A stretch of DNA of 64,000 bases from Archangium lipolyticum (GCF_024623785.1 NZ_JANKBZ010000001.1:620001-684000), one strand, 5' to 3'. Positions 26,016 to 34,935 are shown, counted from the stretch's first letter. Numbers and translations: made by a program. Notes: generated by a model not told the origin, from the letters alone.

Positions 26016-27746
26016 TTACGCGTGTCCCGGCCCTTCCTCCAGCGCGGCGAGCGCATAGCGCGCCGCGCGGGAGATGGCGTCCGCCGAGTCCGGCAGCTCC
26101 GGATAGTGGCCGGCCAGCGGACGCTGGGGGAAGCGCAGCTGCGCGATGGCGTTGCGGTAGCTGCGCCGCGCCGCCTCGTGATCCTTCAGCCGCTCGTGCA
26201 CCTGCGCCATCAGGTAGTGCCCGATGGCCAGCGAGGGCTCCAGGAAGAGCGCCTTGCCCAGCTCCGAGCGGGCCTCGGTGAGCTCTCCGGCCTGTAGCGC
26301 CGCCAGTCCGCCGAACACCCGCGCCTCCACGCACAGCGGCTCGCGGTTGATGGCCTGCGCGAAGGCCTCGCGCGCGTCCACGATGCGGCCCGTCAGCGAA
26401 TAGAGGTTGCCCACCGTGAGCAGCGCGTCCAGGTGGCCCGGCTCGTCGATCAGGAGCTGCTCCACCGTGGACACCGCGGACACGAAGTCCCCGCGCTCCA
26501 TCATCCGCACGGCCGCGTTCAGCCGCTCACCCGGTGACAGCATCAGTGACCATGCCGGCATTTCGCTCGTGCGCGTGCGCGGCGGCTCGGCGCCCACCGC
26601 GGACGTCTCCATCGTCCTGCGCGGCATCCCGGCGCCCACCGCGGACGTCTCCATCGTCCTGCGCGGCGGCTCGGAGGCGATGGCCGCGGGGCCCGGCTCG
26701 GGAGCCTTCGCCACGGGCATGTCCAGCGTCCTGCGCTGCGCCGCGCTTCCCGTGGACGCATCGAGCGTCTTCTGCAGGGCCCGCGTGGGCGTCAGGTTCG
26801 ACATCGACTCCCGAGGCCGTGCGGAGCCCGCGGACCCGGGCTCGGACGGACGCTCCCGCACCGCCGGCAGCGAGCCGATGGTCATCGCCTTCGGGCCCGT
26901 CCCGGGAGCGCGCGGCTCCAGCGGCTTCTCGGGCCGCCGGTAGACGAACGCCCCATCCACCTCCACCATCTCGAAACGGTCGTAGACCTTGAAGAGGCTC
27001 TCCGAGTAGCCCAGCAACAGCAGGGCCCCGGGCCGCAGCGCCGTGAGGAAGCGATCCATCAGCGCGCGGATGGTGGGCAGGTCGAAGTAGATGATGACGT
27101 TGCGGCAGAGGATGAGATCCAACGACTCCGGCTTGACCTTCTCGAAGACGGGCACGGCGAGGTTCTGCCCGTCGAAGCGGACGTAGTCCTTCAGCGAGGA
27201 GACGACCTCGTAGCCTTCATCCACCGGCCGGAAGAAGCGCTGCTTGCGCTCGCTCTGCATGCCGGCGAGGCGGCGCGACGAGAAGCGCCCCTGCTTCGCG
27301 GCCTCCACGGCGGCGAGGTTCAGGTCGGTGGCCCACAGGTCCACCTCGATGGGCAGCGCGCCCAGCTCGGCCAGCACCATGGCCAGGCTGTAGGGCTCCT
27401 CGCCGGTGGCGCACCCCGCGGACCAGATGGACACCCGGCGGGTTTCCCGCCGCGCCCGCCACAGCGCGTCCGGGAGGATGCGGCCCTCGAGCGCCTTGAA
27501 CTGCTTGGGATCCCGGAAGAACTCCGTGTGGCCCACCGTGACGAGCGGCAGCAGCGCGCGCAGCTCGTCCTCCACGGTCTTCAGGCGCCGCACGTACTCC
27601 TCGGCGTCCTGGATGCCCACCACGGGCATGCGCGTGGACAGCGCCAACCGGAGGCTGTGATAGCCATCCGGAGTGATCTTCAACCCCGCCCGCTCCAGCA
27701 GGAGGGCGGCCAGTTGCTGCAGGGCCCTGGAGGTCACCGTCAGCAT
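26016..27746 (-). CDS. frzF: FrzF: CheR-type receptor methyltransferase with C-terminal TPR-like repeats
   Basis: A predicted 576-residue protein from ATG 27746. The N-terminal ~270 residues are a CheR methyltransferase, with the SAM loop [19 protein letters not shown] and the motif [12 protein letters not shown]; it methylates glutamates of the FrzCD receptor. A disordered linker (residues ~280-420) contains repeated [11 protein letters not shown]-like units. The C-terminal ~150 residues are helical repeats of TPR type ([20 protein letters not shown] and then [14 protein letters not shown]). CheR plus TPR is the architecture of Myxococcus FrzF. It overlaps frzG by seven bases and is the last gene of the frzA-frzF operon. 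The upstream open frame beyond 27746 is an artefact. Confidence 0.92.
   Translation of the reverse strand: MLTVTSRALQQLAALLLERAGLKITPDGYHSLRLALSTRMPVVGIQDAEEYVRRLKTVEDELRALLPLVTVGHTEFFRDPKQFKALEGRILPDALWRARRETRRVSIWSAGCATGEEPYSLAMVLAELGALPIEVDLWATDLNLAAVEAAKQGRFSSRRLAGMQSERKQRFFRPVDEGYEVVSSLKDYVRFDGQNLAVPVFEKVKPESLDLILCRNVIIYFDLPTIRALMDRFLTALRPGALLLLGYSESLFKVYDRFEMVEVDGAFVYRRPEKPLEPRAPGTGPKAMTIGSLPAVRERPSEPGSAGSARPRESMSNLTPTRALQKTLDASTGSAAQRRTLDMPVAKAPEPGPAAIASEPPRRTMETSAVGAGMPRRTMETSAVGAEPPRTRTSEMPAWSLMLSPGERLNAAVRMMERGDFVSAVSTVEQLLIDEPGHLDALLTVGNLYSLTGRIVDAREAFAQAINREPLCVEARVFGGLAALQAGELTEARSELGKALFLEPSLAIGHYLMAQVHERLKDHEAARRSYRNAIAQLRFPQRPLAGHYPELPDSADAISRAARYALAALEEGPGHA
26588..26671 (-). 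repeat. Two 42-bp direct repeats in the frzF linker
   Basis: Units 26588-26629 and 26630-26671 share about 37 identical bases from cggcgcccaccgcggacgtc onward, and encode two copies of a [11 protein letters not shown]-containing 14-residue unit. More diverged relatives ([18 protein letters not shown]) lie further toward the N-terminal side, so the linker has grown by slippage or unequal exchange. Confidence 0.8.
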
Positions 27747-28750
27747 GTTCCCACCCACTGGACGAGCATCGGGGCGATGCGATCGAGCGGCAGCACCTCT
27801 TCGGCCGCGCCGAGCCGCACGGCCTCCTTCGGCATTCCGTAGACCACGCAGGTCGCCTTGTTCTGCGCGATGGTGCGACCGCCCCGCTCGCGGATTTCCT
27901 TCAATCCCCGGGCACCGTCCCGGCCCATGCCGGTGAGGATGACGCCCAGGGTGCGCGTCCCGAAGGCCTCCGCCGCCGACGTGAGCAGCACGTCGCACGA
28001 GGGCCGGAAGCCGCGCACGGGCGGGCTCGGCTCCAACGACAGCACCCCCTTGGGCCGCACCATCAGGTGCGAACCGGAGCGCGCGATGTAGACGGTGCCG
28101 GGCACCATCTCCTCGCCATCATTGGCCTCCACCACGCGCAGCGGCGACTCGGAGCCGAGCCACTGCGCCAGCCCCTCGGTGAAGCCCTGGCTGATGTGCT
28201 GGCAGATGCACACGGGCGCGGGGAAGTCCTTCGGCAACATCTTCAACACCACGGAGAGCGCCTTGGGCCCGCCGAGCGACGAGGCGATGGCCACCAGCGG
28301 ATAGGGAGCCTCGGTGGGCGGAGGCCGCACGTCACGGGCCTTCTGGACGTGCACCGGGCGCGACACGCGCACCTCGGCGAGCAGCATCAGCTTGCGGCCC
28401 ACCGTCTGCCAGAAGTCGATGCCGGGCTCGGCGGGCCGCTCCACCACTTCCACGGCCCCCAGGGCGAGCGCCTGGAAGGCGTCCGCGCCGGAGAGCACGC
28501 CCGGGTGGAGCGCGACTACCGGCACCGGCCGCTCCGCCATCACCCGCCCGATCGCCTTGAGCGCCTCGGGGCCGGACAGGTCGATCAGGGCCACGTCCGG
28601 ATGCAGGCGCTGCACGTGCTCCAGGGCTTCGGAGAACTCGCAGACGGCGCCGGCGGGGGCGAGCACCACCCCGTCGAACAACCCCCGCGAGGCTCCCCGA
28701 AGAACCTCTCCCACGAGCAACACGCGATATGCGGACGCGCCGGCCTCCAA
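27740..28750 (-). CDS. frzG: FrzG: CheB-type methylesterase with degenerate receiver
   Basis: A 336-residue protein from TTG 28750, with GGAAGGGGG just upstream. The C-terminal catalytic domain (residues ~145-330) carries the CheB triad regions: the Ser in [11 protein letters not shown], the His in [10 protein letters not shown], and the Asp in [10 protein letters not shown]. The N-terminal ~125 residues have a receiver-like fold pattern with Asp57 in VALIDLSG, but the acidic pair normally at the beginning (VDDS) reads VGEV, so classical phosphorylation is unlikely. It removes methyl groups from FrzCD, opposing FrzF. It begins 19 bases after the frzE stop and overlaps frzF by seven bases. Confidence 0.92.
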   Translation of the reverse strand: MEAGASAYRVLLVGEVLRGASRGLFDGVVLAPAGAVCEFSEALEHVQRLHPDVALIDLSGPEALKAIGRVMAERPVPVVALHPGVLSGADAFQALALGAVEVVERPAEPGIDFWQTVGRKLMLLAEVRVSRPVHVQKARDVRPPPTEAPYPLVAIASSLGGPKALSVVLKMLPKDFPAPVCICQHISQGFTEGLAQWLGSESPLRVVEANDGEEMVPGTVYIARSGSHLMVRPKGVLSLEPSPPVRGFRPSCDVLLTSAAEAFGTRTLGVILTGMGRDGARGLKEIRERGGRTIAQNKATCVVYGMPKEAVRLGAAEEVLPLDRIAPMLVQWVGTC

Positions 28751-28769
28751 GCAACCCCCTTCCGGTCCC

Positions 28770-31088
28770 TCAGGTCAGACGATCGATGGTCTGAGCCAGA
28801 CTCTCCACGCCCAGCTCGCCCTTGACCAGGTACGCATCCGCGCCCGCCTCGGCGCCGCGCCGTCTGTCCTCCGGCGACGCGAGCGAGGAGAGGATGATGA
28901 CCGGGATACGGGCCAGCCCCGCGGTCGTCTTGAGCCGCCGCGTGAACGAGAAGCCGTCCAGCCTTGGCATCTGCACGTCCGTGAGGATGAGATCGTACGC
29001 CTGGGACTGGGCCCGGAGGTAGCCCTCCTCGCCGTCCTGGGCCTCGTCCACGGAGTGACCCAGGGCCTTGACGAGCGCGGACTCGGTGGCCCGCGCGATG
29101 GGCGAGTCGTCCACCAGCAGCACCCGGAGGCGCTTGGCGGACTGGGACTGGGTGACGGGCCGCGCCATGCGGCGCACCTCCGTCATGATGTCCGGCACGT
29201 GCAGGAGCACGGCGATGCGGCCGTCCTCCAGCGCGGCGGTGCCGGCGATGAACGAGGCTCCCTTGAGGAACTCGCCACCGCAGGGCTTCACCGCCACCTC
29301 GCGCTCGTCCACGAAGCCGTCCACCACCAGCGCGGCGAAGTCATCGCCGTGACGCACCACCACGGCGGGCGGCTTGTCGAAGCGGTTGCCTCCGTTGACG
29401 CCCAGCAGCGGCCCCAGGCCCACCAGCGCGGTGGGCTTGCCCCGGTGCTTCACCGCCAGGGTGCCGAAGACCTCCATCCGGTCCTCCGGCTTCACGCGCA
29501 TCACCGCCACCACGTCGGCGGCGGGCATGCCGTAGACGTCATCGCCCAGGCGCACCAGCAGCACCTTCATCAACGCCAGCGACTGCGGCAGGCGCAGGGT
29601 GATGGAGGAGCCCCGGCCCTGGCGGCTGACGATGCCCACCGAGCCACCCAGCGACTCCACCTTCTTCTTCACGACGTCCATGCCCACGCCGCGGCCGGAG
29701 ATGTCGGTGATCTCCTCGCGGGTGGAGAAGCCGGCGCGGAAGACGAGCTCGATGGCCTCGCGCTCGGAGATGGCGGCGGCCTGCTGCTCCGTCAACAGGC
29801 GCTTGCGCACGGCCACCTCCCGCAGCTTCTGCGGGTCCATGCCGCGGCCGTCGTCGGATACCTCGATGCTGAGCATGTCGCCGTCGGCACGCACGCGGAT
29901 GCTCAACCGGCCCGCGGCGGGCTTGCCGAGCATGCGGCGCTCGTCGGGCGACTCCAGACCATGGTCCACGCCGTTGCGCAGCAGGTGCACCAGGGCGTCG
30001 CGCACGTCGCCGAGCATGGAGCGATCCACGCCGAGGTCGGCGTTCTCGATGACGAGATCCACCTCCTTGGCCTGGGCGCGCGCGATGTCGCGCACGGCAC
30101 GCGGGAAGGCATCGAACACGGTGGACAGCGGCACGAGGCGCGCCTCGGCCACGTGGTCCGCCATCATGGCCAGGTTGCCATGAAGCGTCTCGATGCCGTC
30201 CCCGTTGCGGCGCACGAAGCGGAACGCGTCGTCGCGCAGCATGTGCAGGTCGCTCTCGATGCGCTCGAGATCGTTGCGCAGCACGTTGGGAACGTGGACC
30301 TGCTCGGCCAGCCGCAGGAAGCGGTCGCCCAGGCGCGAGAAGCGCTGGAGCAGGGCCTCGACCTCGGAGGCGCGCAGACGGCCGCGCGCGCTCTCCACCA
30401 GCAGGTCACCGGCGAGCAGGCCGAGCGAGTCGAGCACCTCGACGTTCACCCGGATGCTGCGATCGGCGAGGGCCTTGGTGGTGTGCCCCTCCTCGTGCGC
30501 GTGCTCGGGCTTGTGGCCGCGAGGAGGCGCGGAGGGAGGTGCCGCCGGCGCGGGCGGCGGGGCTGGAGGCGGCGCGTAGATGGGCTCCGACAGATCCGGA
30601 GCCGCCTCCACCACCTCTACAACCTCGTGCACCACGGGCGCCGGAGGCACCGCGGGCACGGCGGTCTGCGAGGCCGACTTGACGCCACCGATGGGCGGAA
30701 TCGGATGGCCGGAGGCGGCGGAGAGCGCCTCGACCATCTCCTGTGAGGCCGGGGTGCCCGACTGGGCCCCCTCGGAATCCTCCAGGAGGTCGGAGATGGT
30801 GTCGCAGGCGCGCAGCAGCAGGTCCGTCGCCACCTCGGTGGCGGCCCGCCCGTCGCGCTCGGCGCGCAACACGTCCTCGGCCGCGTGCGCGAGCTGGCCG
30901 ATGGCGGCCAGACCCAGCATGCGGGCCTCGCCCTTCATCGTGTGCAGCTCGCGCGCGACCTCGTCCGCCGCCTGATCCGCGGTGGGCTTCTCGAGATCGA
31001 GTACGCCCAGCTGGATCTTCTGGAGACGGTCGGCGCTGACCTCCTGGAACTTCGTCAGGAGGGATCTCTTGAGGGACTCGGTGTCCAT
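28770..31088 (-). CDS. frzE: FrzE: CheA-CheY hybrid histidine kinase
   Basis: A 772-residue protein from ATG 31088. The Hpt domain holds the phospho-accepting histidine at residue 49 (ELHTMKGEARML), the position I recall for M. xanthus FrzE. A Pro/Ala-rich linker (~105-200) is followed by the dimerisation and ATPase domains, with N-box HLLRNGVDHGLE, G1 SDDGRGMD and G2 GRGVGMDVV. A CheW-like coupling domain (~500-640) and a C-terminal receiver follow; the receiver starts ~654 and its phospho-Asp is ~704 (LILTDVQMPR). It autophosphorylates under FrzCD/FrzA control and passes phosphate to its own receiver and to FrzZ. It is separated from frzCD by 57 bases and from frzG by 19. Confidence 0.95.
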   Translation of the reverse strand: MDTESLKRSLLTKFQEVSADRLQKIQLGVLDLEKPTADQAADEVARELHTMKGEARMLGLAAIGQLAHAAEDVLRAERDGRAATEVATDLLLRACDTISDLLEDSEGAQSGTPASQEMVEALSAASGHPIPPIGGVKSASQTAVPAVPPAPVVHEVVEVVEAAPDLSEPIYAPPPAPPPAPAAPPSAPPRGHKPEHAHEEGHTTKALADRSIRVNVEVLDSLGLLAGDLLVESARGRLRASEVEALLQRFSRLGDRFLRLAEQVHVPNVLRNDLERIESDLHMLRDDAFRFVRRNGDGIETLHGNLAMMADHVAEARLVPLSTVFDAFPRAVRDIARAQAKEVDLVIENADLGVDRSMLGDVRDALVHLLRNGVDHGLESPDERRMLGKPAAGRLSIRVRADGDMLSIEVSDDGRGMDPQKLREVAVRKRLLTEQQAAAISEREAIELVFRAGFSTREEITDISGRGVGMDVVKKKVESLGGSVGIVSRQGRGSSITLRLPQSLALMKVLLVRLGDDVYGMPAADVVAVMRVKPEDRMEVFGTLAVKHRGKPTALVGLGPLLGVNGGNRFDKPPAVVVRHGDDFAALVVDGFVDEREVAVKPCGGEFLKGASFIAGTAALEDGRIAVLLHVPDIMTEVRRMARPVTQSQSAKRLRVLLVDDSPIARATESALVKALGHSVDEAQDGEEGYLRAQSQAYDLILTDVQMPRLDGFSFTRRLKTTAGLARIPVIILSSLASPEDRRRGAEAGADAYLVKGELGVESLAQTIDRLT

Positions 31089-31145
31089 GCCAGGAGAGCA
31101 TCAGGACGGAGCGGAAATCCGCCCCGCCTCGCCCCTCCCCCCTTA

Positions 31146-32369
31146 TCAGTCGGCCTTGAAGCGCTTGATGAGCTCCGCCAGCCGTCCGGCGAGCTGCGTC
31201 AGCTCGGCGGCGGCACCCGTGGCCTGCTTTGAAGCCTGGGTGGTCTGGCGCGTCACGTCCTCGATCTCCGCCATGGAGGCCACCACCTGCTCGGTGGCGG
31301 TGCGCTGCTGCTGGGTGGCGAGGTTGATGACGCGAGCCGCGTCACTCGTCTCCTGCACGCCGGCGAGGATGCCCTCGACGGCCTGCGCCGCCACCGCGCC
31401 CAGCTTCTCACCCGACTCCGTGGCCTCCTTGGAAGCCTCCGCGGCGGTGCCGGCGGCGGCCGTGGCCTCGCGGATCTCGGTGATCAGGTTCTTGATCTCC
31501 TTGGTGGACTCCATGACGTTCTCCGCCAGGCGGCGCATCTCGGCCGCCACGATGGAGAAGCCCTTGCCCGCCTCACCGGCGCGGCTGCCCTCGAGGGCGG
31601 CGTTGAGCGCGAGCAGGTCCGAGCGGTCGGCGATCTCGTCGATCACCTCGACCACCGTGCCGATGCGCTCCACGCGCTTGGACAGCTTGGTGATGGAGTC
31701 GGCCACCGCGACGCCGTCGCTGCGGATCTGCTGCATGGCCTGGATGAACTCGCCGATGGCGCCCCGGCCCGCGCGAGCGGCACCCAGGGTCTCCTCGGCC
31801 ACGCGCGCCACGCTGCCGGCGTTCTCGGCGATCTGCGCCGAGGCGTGCTTGAGCTCTTCCATCGTGGCCGTGGTCTCGTGGATGGCCGCGGCCTGCTCGG
31901 TGGAGCTCGTCTCGTGCTGCGTGGAGGCGGCGAGCACCTGGTTGGCGGACGAGGACAGGCGCAGGGCCGCCTCGTTGATCTCCCGCACGAAGGTGCGCAG
32001 CGTCTCGATCACCTTGCCGAAACCCTCGAGGAGGGGCCCGAGCTGGGCGTCCTCGGTGGAGGTGTTCCACTGGGCCAGGTCACCCTCGCGCACCAGGGTG
32101 ATGAGGGCGTCGATGGCCTGATCGATCTCCTGGGCGGCCACCTGCTTGCGGCGCTCGGAGGAGGCGAAGCGCTCGAGGAGCTGGTTGAAGAGGTTGGCCA
32201 GGTCGGCGGCATCCTCCTCCATGGCATTCTTGGCAACGCGCGCGTCGAGGTTGCCCGCCAACACCGCGATCACGGTGTCGGTGAGGGGCTTGAGGGAGCC
32301 GGCCTTCTTGCTACGAGGGGCGGCGCCCTCCGTCGCGACCACTTCGTTCTTCGTGTCAGCAGGGGACAT
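31146..32369 (-). CDS. frzCD: FrzCD: cytoplasmic chemoreceptor (methyl-accepting protein)
   Basis: A 407-residue soluble receptor from ATG 32369. There is no transmembrane or periplasmic segment. Residues 1-~130 are unusual for a receptor and helical. The remaining ~270 residues are the MCP signalling coiled coil, with the hairpin tip motif VVEVIDEIADRSDLLALN followed by an ALEGSRAGEAGKGFSIVAAE stretch, the FrzCD variant of the canonical tip, and Ala/Gln/Glu-rich methylation-helix segments such as SSTEQAAAIHETTATMEEL. It senses unknown internal cues and controls FrzE. The length is close to the about 417 residues I recall for M. xanthus. It lies five bases after frzB and 57 before frzE. Confidence 0.95.
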   Translation of the reverse strand: MSPADTKNEVVATEGAAPRSKKAGSLKPLTDTVIAVLAGNLDARVAKNAMEEDAADLANLFNQLLERFASSERRKQVAAQEIDQAIDALITLVREGDLAQWNTSTEDAQLGPLLEGFGKVIETLRTFVREINEAALRLSSSANQVLAASTQHETSSTEQAAAIHETTATMEELKHASAQIAENAGSVARVAEETLGAARAGRGAIGEFIQAMQQIRSDGVAVADSITKLSKRVERIGTVVEVIDEIADRSDLLALNAALEGSRAGEAGKGFSIVAAEMRRLAENVMESTKEIKNLITEIREATAAAGTAAEASKEATESGEKLGAVAAQAVEGILAGVQETSDAARVINLATQQQRTATEQVVASMAEIEDVTRQTTQASKQATGAAAELTQLAGRLAELIKRFKAD

Positions 32370-32374
32370 TGCCG

Positions 32375-32755
32375 TCAGTGCCTTCCTTGATCATTCAAGG
32401 TTTCAACAAGATCGATGAGCATCACGGGGCGGTCCTTCTCGTCGAGGAACACGCCCACCGTATAGGGAGCGGCGAAGACCACGGAGGGCAGCCGCCGCAG
32501 GGCCACGATGGGGACGGGGCGTACGCCCCGGATGGTGTCCACCTTCAGGTGGCCCTCCCCCTCGGGAGTGTCGAAGACGAGCGCGCGATTGCCGCGCTTG
32601 AGAGGACCGAGCCCCTCGAGCTCCAGATCATCCGGATGGGAGCGGTCGATGCGCAGGACCTGCGAGGCGTCGGTCCCGTAGACGATGTCGCCGACCTCGA
32701 AGAAGAGGACGTCGACCTCGTTGAGCTCGGCCGACGGATCGTCGTAGCCGATCAT
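32375..32755 (-). CDS. frzB: FrzB: short CheW-like coupling protein
   Basis: A 126-residue protein from ATG 32755 (MIGYDDPSAELNEVDVLFFE). It keeps a shortened CheW pattern: VDVLFFEVGDIVYGTDASQVL, a strand-rich middle with GVRPVPIVALRRLPSVVF, and a hydrophobic RPVMLIDLVETL end. It is smaller and more divergent than FrzA, as expected for FrzB, which in M. xanthus is not interchangeable with FrzA. The start overlaps the frzA stop (ATGA), and it lies five bases ahead of frzCD. A long frame covering this gene and its opposite-phase neighbour is an artefact. Confidence 0.88.
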   Translation of the reverse strand: MIGYDDPSAELNEVDVLFFEVGDIVYGTDASQVLRIDRSHPDDLELEGLGPLKRGNRALVFDTPEGEGHLKVDTIRGVRPVPIVALRRLPSVVFAAPYTVGVFLDEKDRPVMLIDLVETLNDQGRH

Positions 32756-33267
32756 CGCACCACCGCCCGCTGCCGGGCGCTCTGCAGCAACTTGGCGAAG
32801 TTGAGGAAGGCCACCGCGTCCTGATGCGAGGCGCCCTCGGCCACACCAAGCAGGTGCTCGGCAGCCGCATCCCCACCCAGGGGAGGAGGAAGGATGTCGG
32901 CCACGGCGACCCGGCGCAGGCCGAGCACCGCGTCCGCCACCACCCCCACGCGGTAGTTGCCGCTGGTGCCGATGAAGAGCCGGGTCCTGGGTCCGACGCG
33001 GGACTCCCCCTTGCCAAGGAAGCGAAGCAGATCCATCACGGGGAGTACCTCGCCGCGATGGCCGGTAACACCCAGGAGGAAGGAGGGTGTCCGGGGAAGA
33101 GGGGTCAGGAGCCCGGTACGAATGACCTCGAGGACATTCTCGCTGGGAACTCCGAGGCGGAGTTCGCCCGCGCGGAAGCAGAAGAATTCCTGCTCCGGCC
33201 GGGCCTGGCCTGCGATGGCGCGGTCGGGCGCCTTCCGGAGCGCACGCTGGAGGGGAGTGGTGGTCAA
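32752..33267 (-). CDS. frzA: FrzA: CheW-like coupling protein
   Basis: A 171-residue protein. The only plausible start is a TTG at 33267: there is no ATG or GTG between the upstream in-frame stop and the CheW domain, which begins at about residue 26 (QEFFCFRAGELRLGVPSENV). Further CheW marks are PLPRTPSFLLGVTGHRGEVL and VMDLLRFLG, then VGVVADAVLGL. It couples FrzCD to FrzE. No good ribosome site precedes the TTG; a promoter-like pair lies immediately upstream, which would put the transcript start close to the codon. It is the first gene of the operon, divergent from frzZ, and overlaps frzB by four bases. Confidence 0.92.
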   Translation of the reverse strand: MTTTPLQRALRKAPDRAIAGQARPEQEFFCFRAGELRLGVPSENVLEVIRTGLLTPLPRTPSFLLGVTGHRGEVLPVMDLLRFLGKGESRVGPRTRLFIGTSGNYRVGVVADAVLGLRRVAVADILPPPLGGDAAAEHLLGVAEGASHQDAVAFLNFAKLLQSARQRAVVR

Positions 33268-33273
33268 GGCGCC

Positions 33274-33304
33274 AAAGTATCCGGAGGCTAGCGAAGAGGG
33301 TCAA
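33274..33304 (-). promoter_or_regulatory. Candidate sigma-70 promoter of the frzA-frzF operon
   Basis: On the minus strand TTGACC (33299-33304) and TACTTT (33274-33279) are separated by 19 bases; GATACT at 17 bases is an alternative -10. The predicted transcription start falls near 33267, the frzA start codon. The assignment is by eye only. Confidence 0.35.
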
Positions 33305-33375
33305 GGGTGGACCGAATCACATGGTCCGGGCAGTCTCAACGGTGTAGGGTGACTGCCGTATTAGTGAGGAGGCAG

Positions 33376-34935
33376 ATGTCTCGCGTACTGGTCATCGATG
33401 ATAGCCCGATGCTGGTGGAACTCACGGTCCGGGCTCTTGGCTCGGCTGGCTACCAGGCCACCGGGGCGACGGACCTGGCGAGCCTCGATCAGAAGCTCAC
33501 CGAGGGACCGTTCGCGCTCATCCTCATGGACGTGAACATGCCGGAGATGTTCGGCGACGACGTCGTCGAGTACCTCCGGACCCAGAAAAAGGTCACCTCC
33601 AAGCTCGTGCTCTACTCGGACATCTCCGAGGAGGAGCTGGCCGCCAAGACCCGGAACTCGGGCGCGGATGGTTACATCCTCAAGGGCGGCGGTCTGGAGG
33701 CGGTGATCGCCGGCATCATGCGGATCCTCGGAGCCCCCACGGTGGGTGCGGCCACCCCCGCACGTCCCGTCGCGGCTCCCGCCCACCCGGCTGCCCGGCC
33801 GGCGGCGACCGCTGGGGCTCCCCGCCCGCCAGCAGTGGCGCCCGCGACTCGCGCGCCGGGCACCCCCACCGCTCCCCGGCCCGCCGTTCCTGGAGCGCCT
33901 CAGACTCCTGGCGCCGCTCCGCCGCGTGTCGCTTCCCCAACACAAGGCCAGGCGGTTCCCGGCGCGCGTGCGCCCGTCGCGGGACAGGTGGGCCAGCCCC
34001 GTCCGGTGGGGCAACCTCCCGCCGCGGGAGCCCACCCTGCTCCCGGCGCGGCTGCTCATCCGACGACGGCGGCTCCTCGTGCGCCCGTCGCGGGACAGGT
34101 GGGCCAGCCCCGTCCGCTGGCGCAGACTCCCGGCGCGGCTGCTCATCCGACCGCGGCGGCTCCTCGTGCGCCCGTCGCGGGACAGGTGGGCCAGCCCCGT
34201 CCGCTGGCGCAGACTCCCGGCGCGGCCGCTCATCCGACCGCGACGGCTCCTCGCGCTCCCGCGCCCGCGGGCACGTCGCAGGCCGCTCCTCCAGCAGCGC
34301 AGACACCGGCGAGGCCCGTGACTCCGGCGGCGGCGCATCCCACGGCGCCAGCGGCGCACCCGGCTCCGGCACATGCGGCCCCCACCGCGGCGACGCATGC
34401 GGCTCCTCCCGCCGCGCGCAGCCCGGCTCCCTCGACGCCTCCGGCATCTCCGCCGGCCGCGCCCGCGCAGGCTCCGGCGGCGCCCTCCCCCGCCGCGCCC
34501 GCCGCGACGGGTGGCTTCCCCTCGGCGGCGAAGATGGCGGCGGCCGCTGGACGCAAGCCCCGCATCCTCATCGTCGACGACAGCGAGATGACGGCGCGCA
34601 TCATCGAAGCGGACCTGGTGACCAAGGGCTTCGAGGTGCACATCGCCGACTCCGCCGACAAGGCGACGAAGATCATCCTCAAGAAGCAGACGCGTCCGGA
34701 TCTGGTCCTGCTGGACGTGCGCATGCCCAACGTGAACGGCGAGCAGTTCTGCCGGTTCATCAAGAGCAACAGCCTCTTCAAGGGCATCAAGGTGCTGCTG
34801 TGCTCCGGTGAGAACGTGGAGGAGCTGCAGCGCATCTGCCGCGAGGCCGGCGCCGACGGCTATGTGCCGAAGGACGCCGTGCTGGGCAACCTGGTGGCGA
34901 AGGAGCTCAACCCCACCGTCACGAGCAACGAGTAG
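33376..34935 (+). CDS. frzZ: FrzZ: double-receiver response regulator with greatly expanded Ala/Pro linker
   Basis: A 519-residue protein from ATG 33376, with GAGGAGG at 33366-33372. Receiver 1 (residues 1-~120) has DD near the start and the phospho-Asp at 52 (LILMDVNMPE), matching the Asp52 I recall for M. xanthus FrzZ. Receiver 2 (~396-519) has DDSEM and phospho-Asp ~447 (LVLLDVRMPN). Between them is a ~270-residue disordered linker of Ala, Pro, Gly, Arg, His and Thr with tandem repeats. M. xanthus FrzZ is about 290 residues with a short linker, as I recall it, so the extra length here is linker. FrzZ takes phosphate from FrzE and is an output of reversal control at the cell pole. It is divergent from frzA. 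Confidence 0.95.
   Translation: MSRVLVIDDSPMLVELTVRALGSAGYQATGATDLASLDQKLTEGPFALILMDVNMPEMFGDDVVEYLRTQKKVTSKLVLYSDISEEELAAKTRNSGADGYILKGGGLEAVIAGIMRILGAPTVGAATPARPVAAPAHPAARPAATAGAPRPPAVAPATRAPGTPTAPRPAVPGAPQTPGAAPPRVASPTQGQAVPGARAPVAGQVGQPRPVGQPPAAGAHPAPGAAAHPTTAAPRAPVAGQVGQPRPLAQTPGAAAHPTAAAPRAPVAGQVGQPRPLAQTPGAAAHPTATAPRAPAPAGTSQAAPPAAQTPARPVTPAAAHPTAPAAHPAPAHAAPTAATHAAPPAARSPAPSTPPASPPAAPAQAPAAPSPAAPAATGGFPSAAKMAAAAGRKPRILIVDDSEMTARIIEADLVTKGFEVHIADSADKATKIILKKQTRPDLVLLDVRMPNVNGEQFCRFIKSNSLFKGIKVLLCSGENVEELQRICREAGADGYVPKDAVLGNLVAKELNPTVTSNE
33970..34254 (+). repeat. Tandem repeats encoding the frzZ linker
   Basis: The 35-base core beginning gcgcccgtcgcgggacaggt starts at 33970, 34081 and 34168. 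The spacing is 111 and then 87 bases; the last two units are near-identical 87-base (29-residue) repeats with the pattern PRAPVAGQVGQPRPLAQTPG followed by AAAHPTAAA. The first unit is a longer variant. Surrounding linker sequence is lower-order Ala/Pro-rich. Confidence 0.9.

Noticed and set aside
28314-30746. An 810-residue plus-strand frame opposite frzG/frzE
   Set aside because: Composition is dominated by His, Gln, Arg and Leu, with no motif, while the minus strand encodes a clear CheA-CheY protein.
32375-33304. A 309-residue frame spanning frzA and frzB
   Set aside because: Only its last 126 residues are FrzB-like; the part before is the wrong phase of frzA, which has the better CheW sequence.
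33730-34550. The frzZ linker repeats as a CRISPR or a non-coding repeat
   Set aside because: Repeats are in frame and contribute Ala/Pro residues in an intact double-receiver gene.
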